Origin: Microdochium bolleyi
Lineage: Eukaryota; Ascomycota; Sordariomycetes; Xylariales; Microdochiaceae
Reading direction: 5' to 3'
Length of the DNA: 64,000 nt
NCBI GenBank assembly: GCA_001566295.1
Contig: KQ964251.1
Location: forward strand, 873,838-937,837
The notes under the pieces were generated by a model. It was not told where the DNA came from, did no database searches, and saw only the letters and a program-made list of their open reading frames with translations. A program made the translations under genes and the position numbers. Positions 44,676 through 57,075 of this stretch are shown piece after piece. Each line of letters begins with the position of its first letter. The first letter of the stretch is position 1.

Positions 44676-45595
44676 CGGGGCTGTGGGGCAGATTGGCTGC
44701 CTGCCCAAGGCCCAAAGGTTCCAAGGTTGCAGGTGGAAGCTTTCTCAGCCACAATGGCGGAGAGACAATGAGATGATGCAGGCGAGGGGTGCGACAAGCC
44801 GCATCCTGTGCGAGAGAGTTCAAGGCGCGAAGAGGCAGGACCAACGAGCCGGCGCCTCGGACGATACAGAGCCACGGCGACTACCATGTAGCTCTCCTCG
44901 GTCCCGTGCAAAGGTGAGCAGGCCGGGGCAGGGGTCCGCACCTTAATTCGCAGGGGTGCCGCTGCCTTGCAGGCCAAGGAGCATTTCTCGAGAGCTCGTG
45001 TGGGTCAAATCAAGACTGCCAGAGTGGCCTCGGTCGCAATTGTATCCATGGTCCAGAGGGCCAAAGTCATGCAGACCCGGAGTGCGACGTGCTGCCAGAC
45101 AGGTGCCGCACGTCTTTCGGATGTCTGCACGTCCATCCGCCCCAAGACTCACTGACCTGCGCCGGTGACCTCATGAGAGGTAACATAAAGCAGCGAGGTC
45201 TCGACGGAGAGATTCCCCCGTGAGCTTGACAGCTCAGCCGACAAGAAGACGTCACTGCACGACGGGGCGCGGGCGCCATGCGCACCTACATGCACAACCA
45301 TCCGGGGCTCCATTGCGCAACACCCTGCCAGCACATCACCAACCTCCCCAAATTGCCATCCTAGCCTACGCCCCGAAGCACCTTTCCGCGATCACGGCGA
45401 CGACACTCATCGATCACGGTGCTCGCTTTATCTCGGAAACGCCGTCGTCTTCCTCGTCCACAAGTCGTCAGATTTCGCCCCGCTCGCGGAAGCAGCCCTC
45501 TTGGATGGAACAGTGGCCCATGGTCGAGTCTGCACGTCCTCTGAAGTCTGCTCCGTCGCAACCACTTCCGGCCAGTCGGGCTTGATCTCGGCGCC
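44676..45595. other. divergent region upstream of the transporter and of the ORF at 45596
   Basis: Part of this may hold 5' exon(s) of the plus-strand gene at 45596. A plus-strand frame is open at 45220-45585 and another near 45300-45590, but neither can be joined convincingly. Otherwise nothing is recognised. Confidence 0.35.
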
Positions 45596-46363
45596 ATGAC
45601 CAATCTTGTCAATCGGCACCCAGATCTCGCGCTGCACCTCAGTGACCGGACCCTGACACCCCTCATCACCTCGGCTCGCGACCAGCAGCATCACGATGCC
45701 CTCGCCTCGCTCTCCCACACAGCCCTCCACGCGCACCTGACAGCGCAGCGCCTCGGCTTCGGCAAGCCCAAGCGCATAATAGTCGAGCACGGCAACAATG
45801 GGCCCTTGATCCTGCAGTCCTTCATCAGCGTCGAGGCGACTACGAAGCCGCCGGCCTCGCCACTATCAGCACAGCACCCTTCAGAACCGGGCTCCGGGCT
45901 CGCAACGCCGCAGCACGGCTCAGGCGCAGCCATGAAGTCGTCCAACAACCATAACACACACACGCCGACCTCTCGCGGCACCTCGACGCCCGTGCCAGGA
46001 ACGCCAGCCAACGGCGGCGCTGCTGTACCGTTTGACTCGCCGAGCAGTGGCATCTCGCCACGTCAAACGTATCGAGGGAATGCCAACGCAGCGGGCGGTT
46101 TCGGCGACTACATCCAACAGGGAGGACAGGATGGGGCCATGGGGACCACCTCAATACCATTCGAATTGGCCCTCCCGCGACCTGGCCTCATTTCCATAGA
46201 CGACGAAGACGAGCTTGAGGAGGACGAGGACTCGAATGCCCCGCCTATGCTGCTGAGCATCGTTGTGGCTGGCTCTGCTGACCAAACTTCAAGTGCAAGG
46301 CGTGCTGCGGCTGGACTTGAGCGCGTAGGGCGGGCGGTACAGGCGAGGTGGACTGAAGGCTAA
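45596..46363 (+). CDS. uncharacterised ORF, likely 3' part of a gene with unresolved 5' end
   Basis: An open frame of 255 codons starts at an ATG in the GCCATGA context; its frame is open upstream only to 45542. The protein looks real: a helix-strand-strand segment (ALASLSHTALHAHLTAQRLGF, then PKRIIVEHGN, then GPLILQSFISV), an 85-residue Ser/Thr/Pro/Gly-rich linker, an acidic run (DDEDELEEDEDS), then a strand-helix ending (MLLSIVVAGSAD, SARRAAAGLERVGRAVQARW). The arrangement faintly recalls the C-terminal part of a roadblock/longin-type fold interrupted by a linker, but I do not recognise the family. The N-terminal strands such a fold needs are missing, so an upstream exon or an alternative start is probable. 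It is divergent from the transporter and convergent with transketolase. Confidence 0.5.
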   Translation: MTNLVNRHPDLALHLSDRTLTPLITSARDQQHHDALASLSHTALHAHLTAQRLGFGKPKRIIVEHGNNGPLILQSFISVEATTKPPASPLSAQHPSEPGSGLATPQHGSGAAMKSSNNHNTHTPTSRGTSTPVPGTPANGGAAVPFDSPSSGISPRQTYRGNANAAGGFGDYIQQGGQDGAMGTTSIPFELALPRPGLISIDDEDELEEDEDSNAPPMLLSIVVAGSADQTSSARRAAAGLERVGRAVQARWTEG

Positions 46364-47039
46364 GGCGCGGCAATATTTAGGAACATGTCCAGCACCGGAG
46401 TCTTCCAGCGGGCAACTGGACGTGGATTGGACCCTGCGCGAAAGGACTGACGCATATAGCTGGTCGCATGTCCCAGCTATGGAAAGATGTGCAGAGCTGT
46501 GTCGCTCACGGCCAGTGTATCAGTGGCTCGGTTGCCCAGATCGCCAGTGGAATCCGAGGCATGCGAACACCGATGCACACCATTGGAATCTTCGCAGCTC
46601 GAGTTCATAAATTGTCTGACGCGGCCTCACATCTGTGGCTGGGGGCCTTGTGACGGCAGGCAGTCTGCGCCGTACTCTGTGCTTTGCGGAATGGCCATTG
46701 TCACGAACTTGTTGCGAGAAGACGCACATAGATGCCAATGAAGCTAAGAATCGGCCCAGCCGTTCCTGGGTGGTCGGCCCAAGTCTTGCTCACATCAAAT
46801 AGGCAGGGAGGCACAGCGGTTGAATGCCGATACAGCTGCACAGGGCACACTAGTAGGCAAAATCCACAATGCGGTGAAAATCATGACGTTCAATTTCTGG
46901 AAAACAGAGTCTCTATTACACAGTGTTACCGTGTGTTACCGTGACAGGGGACGTGACCCAAGGATATATCGCTCAAATTTGTGTTCTTTCTTTGACTGCT
47001 TTTTACTTTTTGTTCGTTCGTATTCCATCGATCAGGGTT
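46364..47039. other. intergenic between convergent genes
   Basis: It holds the 3' flank of the unresolved plus-strand gene and of transketolase. No gene seen. The large plus-strand frame that begins at 46923 is the antisense shadow of transketolase. Confidence 0.45.
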
Positions 47040-49586
47040 TCAGATCAGCTGCTGGAAAGCGCGGTTGATGGGAGAGCGAACGTTGGGAACATCCTTCCAG
47101 AAGTCGACAGTGGCGATGGCGCGCTTGGCGATGCCCTCGGGGGTGAACTCGAACTTCTGCGGCGAAAGTTAGTCATTTGTATCATAAACATGGTACTGAG
47201 TGTGGCAACTTGCCTTGTAGACATCCTTGTAGGCACCAGAAGCACCGAAGCGGTTCAGGCCGAACTGCTCGTGTGTGTAGCGCTCCCAACCCATTGTGCT
47301 CATGACCTCGACAGACAGCGAGGGAATACCGTCAGGCAGAACGCTGAGTCTGTACTCCTTGCTCTGGGCATCGAAGACCTCGAAGCAGGGCATGGAGACA
47401 ATGCGGGCCTTGATGTTGTGCTTCTCGGCGAGCTCCTTGGCAGCATCAACGCAGATGCAGACCTCGGAACCAGTCGAGACAAGAGTGATCTGAGCACCCT
47501 CGACCTCGTGGAGGACGTAGCCACCCTTGATGACCTTCTCGATGGTCGAGCCCTCGAGCTGGGGAAGGTTCTGGCGAGACAGGGCGATGATGCTGGGAGT
47601 GTGCTTGGAGACGATGGAGACGTAGTAGGCGGCGCTGGTCTCGTTGCCGTCGGCCGGGCGCCAGACCATGCAGTTGGGAAGAGCACGGAAGTGAGCCAAG
47701 GTCTCAATAGGCTGGTGGGTGGGACCGTCCTCACCGAGACCGATGGAGTCGTGAGTGGCAACCCAGATGAGGCGAACCTGGGAAAGGGCCGAGAGACGGA
47801 CGGCACCAGCAGCGTACGAGACGAAGTTGAGGAAGGTACCCGAATAGGGAATCAGGGTGCCGTAGGCAGCGAGACCGTTCATGATGGCACCCATGGCGTG
47901 CTCACGGACACCGTAGCGGATGTAACGGCCAGCGTATGTGCCGAGGCCAGTGGACTCGGGCTGGAAGTCGGTGGCGCCCTTCCAGCGGGTGAGGTTGGAA
48001 CCAGTCAGATCAGCAGATCCACCGATCAGCTCGGGGATGACGGCCTCGATCTTGGAGAGGACAGTCTCGGAAAGCTTCCTGGAGGCGACAGCAGGGTCGG
48101 CCGGGGTGTATGTGGGCAGGCTCTTCTCCCAGCCCTCGGGAAGGTCGCCCTTCAGTCTGCGCTGGAGGTCCGCGTGCTCCTTGGGGTACTTCTCAGCGTA
48201 CTTAGCCAGAAGCTTGTTCCACTCCTCCTCGGCAGCAGCACCCTCTGCGGCGTGCTTGTGGTAGAGGTCATAGACCTCCTGGGGAACGACGAAGCTCTCC
48301 TCGGGGTTGAAGCCGAACTTCTCCTTGAGCTGCTTGATGTCGTCGGCCTTAAGAGGAGAGCCGTGGACGCCGTGGGTGCCCTGCTGGGTGGAGCCGTAGC
48401 CGATGGTAGTGCGGAGGGCGATCAGGGTAGGCTTGTCCTTGGTCTCCTGGGCAGCCTTGAGGGCCTTCTCAATAGACTCGAGGTCATTGTCGCCGTCACC
48501 GACGTGCAGGACCTCCCAGCCGTAGGCCTCGTAGCGCTTCGCAACGTCCTCGGTGAAGGCGCAGGCGGTGTCACCGTCGATGGTGATCTTGTTGTCATCC
48601 CAGACGGCAATCAGGTTGCCGAGCTGGAGGTGTCCAGCGAGCGAGCTTGCCTCGCTGGAGACACCCTCCATCAAGCAGCCATCGCCGAGGAAGCAGTATG
48701 TGTAGTTGTCAACAAGGTTGAAGCCATCCTTGTTGAAAGTAGCGGCAGTGTGGGCCTGGGCAATGGCGAGACCGACAGCGTTGCAGATACCCTGGCCAAG
48801 AGGACCAGTGGTGACCTCAATGCCGGGGGTGTCGTGAGCCTCGGGGTGACCGGGGGTGATGCTGTCGACAGTCTGTTGCGAATAGTCAGCACGATAAGCA
48901 TCAATGTTTTCCCATTGGGACGGTCTCTGCTTGAACTTACGCGGAACTTCTTGAGGTCGTCGATTGATAGCTCGTAGCCGAACATGTGCAGGAGAGCATA
49001 CTGGAGCATGCATCCGTGACCATTGCTTTGAAGAAGATTACAGAATCAGACGGGTTGCTCAGGGCCCTGACAGCTAGCTGAGAACGCACGAGACAGGACA
49101 GATGAGACTCACGAGAGGACGAATCGATCACGGTTGAGCCATGAGGGGTTCTTGGGGTTGAACTTCATGAACTTGTTGAAAAGGACGTGGGCAACGGGAG
49201 CCATACCCCTGAACGTAAAGTTAGCAAAAAGCCGTCCAGCGCAAAGTCGGGACTCGGAGGGGCGGGACGTACATAGGCGCACCGGGGTGGCCCGAGTTGG
49301 AGTTGAAGGTGCCATCGGCCTGTAGTTGCCCAAAAAGAGCCCATTAGCATCTTGAAATTAAGAAGTCATCGTATATTGTCCCCGGCCGGCCTCGCCAAAG
49401 AGCAGCCACTTCCCAGAGGTTTGGGCGCGACGAGCGCGATGGGGGCGGGGTAGAGATGACGAGGCGGGGCAGTTGGGGTTGCCGCTCAACAATGCGAGAG
49501 CAGCAAGAGCATCAGCAGTGCAGAGCACTTACAGCGAGGATGCGGATCGAGTTGACCGCGCGGGTGTCCAAGTCAGTGTAGCCCAT
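47040..49586 (-). CDS. TKL1: transketolase
   Basis: Six exons, 49586-49533, 49319-49273, 49208-49113, 49025-48941, 48872-47214 and 47156-47040, give 685 residues (yeast 680). The enzyme moves two-carbon ketol units in the pentose phosphate pathway with thiamine diphosphate. Features in order: MGYTDLDTRAVNSIRILA, SGHPGAPMGMAPVAH, NRDRFVLSNGHG, TPGHPE, TTGPLGQG, the ThDP motif beginning LGDGCLMEGV and ending in DDNKI, GGSADLTGSNL, RYGVREHAMG, THDSIGLGEDGPTHQP, then FGASGAYKDVYK and the last exon FEFTPEGIAKRA. Four introns are GT-AG. The last (47213-47157) has a GC donor, AAG followed by GCAAGT, and no in-frame GT alternative. Crowding of introns in the first 280 coding bases is typical of highly expressed fungal genes. 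Confidence 0.97.
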
Positions 49587-51915
49587 GATTGCGGTTGATC
49601 TGGAGTAGACTGCTGAGAAAGAGAGGGGTGGTTGTGAGGAATGGTTGGGAAAGAGAGAGAGTTGAGTCGGAGAGAGCTCGGCGTGGGAGCATTAAAGGCG
49701 GCCGAAATTTCCCAGCAGGCACGTCCGGCACCGCTCCTGTCGAGCTGTCCAAGGAGGTTCCGTCCCGCTTCTCTGAACATCGTTACGCCCACTGGCCACC
49801 CACTTGCCGTCAGCGCGCCTCGCGCCTCGCCTGACGCCAGACTTGCCTCAGACCCCTTGGCCTGGTTCGGGTCAAGCACCGGGTCAAGCACCATGCTGGC
49901 TATCCCTCATCTTCTCTCGGTGGCGCGGGCAACGAGACCATGCAACATCGACCGGCAACTCGACGCTGCGCTGTCTGCCGGAAGCAGCACCCAGCACCTC
50001 GTGTCTTCATCTCGTCACTTCCATAGACAAACGCTGCTGATGATGTGCCTTCCTACGCTTACTGAAGCTCCGTGAAGCTTGGACCCAGTGTGTAACGGAT
50101 GGCCTCCACCGGCCCGATGCTTCCGGAGACATTGATGCTCGAGCTATAACCAGCATCACCACAGCAAGCAGAACAGGATGTGCGGCGAGACGGGTCACAA
50201 TACTTTGATCCATTATCACTCGACCATCCATACAAAGCGACATGCGCTCGATGCGCCGCAATGGCTGGCTTGACTCGAGGAAGACTGGCTTGCAGTTGTG
50301 GACCCTCCTTCGATGTCGCACCTCCGAGGACCTCCTACAGTCAAGTCCCGCATCCACAGAGACCCACAGTGCCGCTTCAACAAAGCTCGCAGCTCCATCA
50401 AAGATGCTGAGCTTGCCACCAGATAACGTCAGTCTTGCGCTCGCCCCCGGCGAAAATTCTGCCGCCTTGTGATGTCAGACGCATGTCGTTGCAGACGCAC
50501 AAGCGATCCTATCGAGCCATGGTGATTCCTCCGGGATGCCCATGGCAGTACCGCCGAAGAAGAACGAGCCCGCGTCCCTGGCGAACCTGGCGAACCTGGC
50601 ACCCTTCGTTCCAGACAATCTTTGGACTGCCGTCGACGTATTTAGCCGGTAGCAAGTCTCCACCAGCACCCATACGCAGGAGATGTCATGATCACTCAGC
50701 AACCGCGTTTCGTCCCACCCACGCCTCACAGCAAGCATACGGGGCCTCACTTTGATGACAAACCCGAATTACTTTGAACCCAAGATTCAAGCCTCATATC
50801 CAAAAGAACTTCAACGGGACAGTATGAGATTCAGAAACCCGACATCTGCGCCCACGGAGAGAGTGCCGGGCTAGCCAAGATGAAATGCTTCCGCCAATCA
50901 GGGGCACTTCTGTCACGTTCAATGTCTTTGCCGGATTGCCTATTTTGTCCGCTGCAAGGGTCGCCTCGAAAAGCCCCAGTCACTGGCTTCCGCCGCGACA
51001 ACGTTGGCCTTTTGCGCTTGTCTTATTGGACCGCTAAATCGCCCATGGACGGTCTCTGTTTCATGGAACCTGGTACGGCTCCGATCTCGCGAGAGCCGAC
51101 AAGATCACCCGTGCAGGAGCGCTTATCTGCCTCTTGGCAAATAGCGTGGTCTGGCAGCCTCAACAAGCTAGGCTCGTCAAGTCGTTAGCAATTCGGCCAG
51201 ACCCGCTTGACGAAGCATTACAAAAAGGAGTGTAGAACAACCTCCCTGAAGGTGAAAGTGATGCGGCAGCTCGTCAGAGACGCTCAAAGATGTCCATCAC
51301 CAGTTTGTAATTAGCAGCTGTGGGACTATCGATCGACCCTTGACCATCCCGTCTTTCGGCCAGCCCTCGACCTGACCTTTTGTTCCATTGCACATCTCAC
51401 AATACCGCTCTGCTACCTCTTCTTGCGTTGAGAAGACAAATGGGCTTGGGTACTCATCATTCGAAGTCTCTCATCTTTCATGGACAGCTCACACAACTCT
51501 CCTCAAAATGTGTTCAGGCTACGCATTGCTAGTTGAGTGATACTGGATCTGCCGGACACTACCGCCGACACAGAGAATCCTCGTCGTCATGAAGTATCTT
51601 GACGACCATTTTCATGGCCTACTCGTCATTGATATGATGATAGCTGTTGGTGTACATTAATGGGTGGCTGTGCACTGAAAATCTGTGTTGTCGTGGGTTG
51701 CGAAGAATAAGATGGTCCAAGGTTGATTGCAACACCAAGAATGGAGTCTGTCACTTTTTAGGGTGTGCGGAAAATGCAATAAACAATTTGTGGAGGGGCA
51801 CCTCTGAATACAATTTTGCGGGCATGATTCGGCCACCAGCTTTCAGACCCTGAGTGACTGCCAATGCATCTCAATATCAACAGCATCAGTTTTTGGTGAA
51901 ATCTCGAAATATCCG
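49587..51915. other. long divergent intergenic region (2.3 kb)
   Basis: It lies upstream of transketolase (-) and the rRNA methyltransferase (+). ORFs reach 144 codons (49641-50075 plus) but have no domain and overlap others. A short CCTGGCGAA direct repeat occurs near 50577-50600. No gene supported; an unannotated non-coding RNA cannot be excluded. Confidence 0.45.
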
Positions 51916-53449
51916 ATGGCATCCAAGGCAAGTCCAGCAGCGTCCCAACAGCGGCGGATAAAGAACACAGCCTCGAAGCAGATCCGCAACCGCTCGCGCC
52001 GGCAGCGCACAGAAAAGGCTGCGGACGACGACGCAGGCTCTGACGATGATCTTGACGGCGGCGGCACAGTCGACGACGATGCCCTGATCGAGCAACGACA
52101 CCAACAGCGTCTTCTCGACATCTTCAGGGACTCTTTCCGCCCCGCACTGGAGCACGAAAGCTTTTCCACAGTTCTGCAGGAGATCAAGCAGGCTCTGTAC
52201 GAGCGCGACTTTGAGCGAGCCTTTGGCGAGCCGCGCCACTTAGAGGTCTATGCTGCCCGCTGGAGCCCGACGCGGGCGTTGTGCTATGCCCGCATCCTCG
52301 ACGAGATGCGGGACGAGCTTGAGCAGATGACCCAGAGCACGTCAGATGATGTACGTTGCTTTTTGGAGTGTACCGAACATAGAGATCATGGCTGACAAGC
52401 TATAGGATATTCGGTCTGAGCATTCTGACACAGCTGAAGGCGATCTGGCCGAGGGAGTACAAGAGCCGGACATCAAAGAGGCCGACCAGACTCTTGAGGA
52501 CCAGCCTGAGCCACGTCCGAGCTGTCCATTGCAAGTCCTCGCCATCGGCGGAGGCGCAGCCGAGATCGTCGCTTTTGGCTCGTACATGTCCCAGCTCCCG
52601 TCCGACCAGTCCGGCCACATTACGCTCCTCGACGTTGGACCCTGGGGCGAGGTCGTGCAGACGCTGCACGCGCACGTCACGACGCCGCCGGTGCTGTCCA
52701 AGTATGCCAACGCTGCAGCCAAGGCCGCCAATGCAGCGCTCGTGGCGCCGCCGGAAAAGTTCACCTCGAGCTTCGTGCAAAGGGATATCCTCGATGTGGG
52801 AAGCTCAGCGGAAGACCTTCGGGGCCTGTTGTCATCGCCAGGTCCGGCGACAGAGCCTGAGACCGCGGGAGCTGTTGTGAGCACGGCTACTGGATCCCCT
52901 CGCACAGCCGCGGCACAGCCGATCCTCATCACACTCCTCTTCACCCTCAACGAGCTATACACGACCTCGGGCATCGGCAAGACAACCAAGTTCCTGCGCA
53001 ACCTCACTGCCGTCGCCGCTCCCGGGACACTGCTGCTCGTAGTGGACAGCCCGGGCAGTTACTCGGAGGCGAGCGTCGGGAAAGAGGGCGCCAAGAAGAA
53101 GTACCCCATGCAGTGGCTGCTGGAGCACACGCTGCTGGAGTCGCAGCGGGATGCTGAGAAGAGGAGGGCCGCGGCTGCTAGACGGCGGAAGGCTCAAGAG
53201 AAGGGTGATGAGCAAGGGGCAGCAGAGGGGCAAAGCCAGGACAGCGTGGAAGGGCAGGGCAGGCAGCCGGCGGGCGAGGAGAAAGAAGACGAAAACACCG
53301 AGGCTGCTGTCACCGCAGGAGGCGTGGCCTGGGAGAAGGTCGAGGCGCACTCGCACGACTCCGTGTGGTTCCGCATGCCGGAGAACTTGCGGTATCCGAT
53401 CGCACTGGAGAACATGAGGTACCAGATGCACGTGTATCGCGCAGTATAA
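51916..53449 (+). CDS. BMT6: 25S rRNA (uridine-N3)-methyltransferase, BMT6-like
   Basis: Exons are 51916-52350 and 52406-53449, with a phase-0 55-nt intron (GTACGT...TATAG, GCTGAC branch); 492 residues. The N-terminus is Lys/Arg-rich (nucleolar-type signal) followed by an acidic stretch. A helical region (DIFRDSFRPALEHESFSTVLQEIKQALYERDFERAFG, RWSPTRALCYARI) precedes a Rossmann methyltransferase core: the SAM-binding LQVLAIGGGAAEIVAF, then HITLLDVGPWG, FVQRDIL and LITLLFTLNELYT, the latter equivalent to the motif after the acidic loop. The C-terminus WFRMPENLRYPIALENMRYQMHVYRA is typical of the family, which in yeast makes m3U2843 in 25S rRNA. A Lys/Arg/Glu/Gln-rich insertion (about 405-450) is low complexity. 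Family assignment is from memory of the overall pattern. Confidence 0.87.
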
Positions 53450-53853
53450 CATGTATCATTATGGTCAGCATTTTGTAATGACAAACGTTGTCAGGTAGTG
53501 GAATACGGCGTAGCCGAGCCACACTGTCGAATCTGTCATAGCCATATCAAGTCGCCAACTCATCGTCACTTGCCATGCATGTCTGGAGACGAAGGTAGGC
53601 ATTGTGTGTAGAAAACATCACCTGGCAAGGATTAACTATATAGACATATACCCACCATTCTACACGTGTATAACCATGAACCGTCCGTCCACTATGTTAT
53701 GCTCTTTTTCCCAACATCTAACACGCTACTGCCGGGCCTCAACTCACCACCAATCGACACTTCAACGCCTTCTTACATGAGGGATAGGTCAGCGGGCAGT
53801 GGTCGTATCGCGATTGATCCTGCAGACGGCGTGGCACGAGAGAATGGCCGACT
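53450..53853. other. intergenic between convergent genes
   Basis: A 0.4-kb 3' flank shared by the methyltransferase (+) and the Sac phosphatase (-). It is locally A/T-rich around 53620-53690. No gene seen. Confidence 0.45.
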
Positions 53854-56800
53854 TCAGGAGGCCCAGACCAACTTCTTGATGGAGTGCCCCCACTGCTCGA
53901 GGATGCCAGTACTTCGCTTGGCTTCAGCAAGAGAAATAATGTCGCCGCGCTCAATGATGCTCCGTCTCTCGTCGCTGGAAACTTTTTCTGCAGCCCCGCT
54001 GGTGGCCGTCAGCTTGCCTTTTGTGTCACTCTCTGCTTCTGAGTGCCTAGTGGACTGCTCAGTCCCAGTATCGTGGCTTGTCACTGCTGCCTTTGACTGT
54101 GGCTGTTTGTAGATAGGTTGGCTGATGAAGACCTGCCGCTGAATCTCGTTGGCGATCAGATCTACTGTCTCCTTCTCTGTCAGGATCCTGCCGTTCTTGC
54201 TGCGGTCGCCGTTATCGTTCATGCTGGTCTGCGCGAACAGAGCCTTGAGCGCGAGCTTGCGAGGTGGCGGCTTCCCTGCTTGCTTGGCGCCGCCCGTCAG
54301 AGCAGAGAGAATGCCTTGATTCAAGATTCCCGAGTCGCCCGTAGCATCAGCGGAGGAATCGGTAGCCTTGTCCGGAGCTGGGTCGTCCTCCCTCGTCCCA
54401 GTACCGGCTTGCTGCTGTACATTTGAGATCGATCTAGTGTTGGTCCGCACAACATCGCGAGAGCCCGGCTGATAGGTGACAACCAGGCCGACGTTTTTGT
54501 CCTCATCTGCCTGCGCGGGGCTGATTGTGTTCGTGATGTAAGTGCCGACCTTGATGCTGAGAACATGATCAAGGTCGACTCTCTCAAAGCTGGAGACCTT
54601 GTCCAGCTTCCAGTCAAATCGGCACAAGTATAGCGCGGCATCTGTCAGTAGGATTACAACCTCCTCAAACGGCAAGGACTTGACGGTGTCGGGCTGGTGG
54701 GGAGTAAGGATCGTCCAACCACCAATGAAGTCTTCCTGTTGAGGGTTCTCAATTGCAATCTTTTGTGACGTCTCGATGGCATGCTCTCTCATTTTGGACA
54801 TGGAGACGCCAGGATCTTTGGTCATCATGTTGGCCTCAAACTCGTCGAATACGAGCGAGCTGACGTTTCCGAGAAGGAAGTCTATGGCGGCCTGACTGAA
54901 ATAGTCGTTGACCATGCTGATGACGTACATTAGTTTACTTCCCGCTAATTGCGGATGGCCTGTGCATGGCTTACCCATTGTAGAATCGTGTCAAGGATAA
55001 TCCCAGATCATTGACCATGCCACGGTAGTCACGTTTCCGTGTTCGGGTGTAATCACCCTTCATTGCAGCCGTGGATGCGTATTGCTTCGAAATGGCGTCG
55101 CCGTTGTCAGCCCATAGAGTGTTGAACCAGGAGTTAATTTGATCAACTTGGCTGGACATATCAAAGCCCTCCTCTTTCATCTGCAGATCGAGCATGTACT
55201 TGGCGAAAGAGCTCTGGCACACGTTTGTACGGTCAAGGCAGTCCATGCAGTTGGTTCTGAGCACGCCTTTCTGCCTTGCCGAGATCGTGCCATTTTGCTC
55301 ACTTGAGCTACCCATCTCTTCGATCTTGGCGCCCAGCTTGTCTATAAGAAGACTGACATTCTCAAACTTCATGCCGCGACACGCAGAATGAAAGTCAAAC
55401 CACTCAAAGTCCAGAGGCTCCACGCTGGTACCTTTCTTCTCGTTGTACAGAGTCGCGTTCTCCTCGTACTTGGACCCGACGATTGACTCGACCCCGTGCT
55501 TCTCGACCAGATTGACCAGAACAAGAGAACCGTAGGCTTTGCCAAGGCGGTCGAAGTGCTTGCTGAAGGCCTTGAAATTCACCTCGGATGAATGTTGGAG
55601 CACAGGCGTAGGCTTCAAGGAGTATGGGGACTGCGTGAAGAAGATGGGAATGCTACCGCGAGTCTGGACGAATGAGTAGATCTTTGACGCCTTGTCCCAT
55701 GATGGAGTGGACAGGATCTGCTCTGTCTCGACCGTATTTGCAGTGAAGCCGTCGTCATCGATGCCGCGTCTGAGGTAGCGCAGGCCAGCCCTCTTGACGG
55801 CGCGCCGCGAGATGACCGTGATCAGGAACTCCTTCTCGGACGTTCTGCGACCAGATGTGGAGAGCTCCTTCGGTTCCTCGGCTAATGGGGTCGCGTATTC
55901 GTTCATCTCAAGCGACTCTTCTTGTGAGTCCTGCTGTGGAGGTTGGCTGTCCGCCACGAATGTTCGTTGGCCAACGAAACCCTGCATGACCGGAAGCATC
56001 AGGCTTTCATCGCTGTTTCCGAAGCGCTGAAGTAGACTACGGTTCCAGAACACCATGGGATCGGCGACCTTGTGGAGTGGACTGCCTTGCGCTCCCTCGG
56101 TAGTAGTACTCGCGAGACTGTGTGTGATGTCTAGGTCGTACGAGAAATAGAAACTCCTCGAAGTGCCGAACCAGATGTGTGCCATGCGTAGCAGTTTGGG
56201 GATCAGCGATTCACCAGCTGTGGGTGAACGAGGCTTTTCCACGTCCTCAGAAACGACAGTCTTGCCAAGAACTTTGTCGTCCACCTTGTCTGGTTGCGTG
56301 GCTTCGCGTTTTGCATCCATGGTAGCCTCGTCTGTTGGCCGCTCGGTGGAAGACATACCGAGACTGCCCTTCTGGCCCATCATCCAGCCCTTGTTGCTGA
56401 ACCACTTCGAGGCGAAACGGCCATAGCTACCGCGTCGCTGAAACACATCCTCGGCCACGCTGCTGCTGGTGCGGATGTGTTTGTCGCCAGGTTTCAAGTC
56501 ACCTTCACCCTCGCTCGCCACACCCGGATCATCGGACACGTCGTCGTTGCCATGCACGGATGCTGTGTCCACTTCGCTCTCCCCATCACTATCAACGCCA
56601 ATTGGAGCTTTGTCGGCAGCTGCGCGACGTAGTTGTGAGGCCGTGTGTCGTATCGCATCGTTCGCCTCCTCTTGGCTGGTACAGGGCGTGAGGGCAACAT
56701 CCGTCACGACGTAGATCGGGAAACCCCGGACGTTGGCGATTTCCTCCCTGCCGGTGATTGTGATGAGATAGCTCAGGCGAGAGACAGTGAACAAGCCTAT

Positions 56801-57075
56801 TTCATGTCAGCCACAGGTCAGAAACAGCATGTCTAGCACAGATTATGCATGCAGGATGATCTTGAAGCAGATTCGCATATCGTACCTATGATACCGAAAG
56901 CCTCGAAGGAGGAGTGTGGCCGGGAAGTGTCTGGAGTCTGGTCCCGAGCTGCTTGAGAGACGGCAGCATCGCCATATTTGATTTTTGTCGCCCGCTGGCC
57001 TTTGCTTGTCAGTGGCTGTATCACGAGGCCATCGACAGCTGCAAAAACCAGCAGCTTGCGTGCAAGGGCTGGCAT
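53854..57075 (-). CDS. Sac-domain phosphoinositide phosphatase with hSac2-like region
   Basis: Three exons, 57075-56886, 56796-54975 and 54916-53854, joined by phase-1 (89 nt) and phase-2 (58 nt) introns; 1024 residues. The start MPALARKLLVFAAVDGLVIQPL is the expected N-terminal strand pair, continued by FTVSRLSYLITITGREEIANVRGFPIYVV. The Sac domain is interrupted by a long acidic/Ser-rich insertion (about 95-240). It contains FWNRSLLQRFGN, VLQHSSEVNFKAFSKHFDRLGKAYG, and the catalytic CX5R loop in RTNCMDCLDRTN (about 580-586), showing an active phosphatase. After the Sac domain comes an hSac2-type region (FIGGWTILTPHQPDTVKSLPFEEVVILLTDAALYLCRFDW) and a disordered tail. It probably removes phosphate from PI4P or related lipids at internal membranes; which lipid is inference. 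Confidence 0.93.

Noticed and set aside
46923..48977. 684-codon plus-strand ORF spanning most of transketolase
   Set aside because: It is antisense to a certain gene, crosses its introns, has a leucine/valine/glycine-biased composition without a domain, and results from the strong C/G-ending codon bias of the sense strand.
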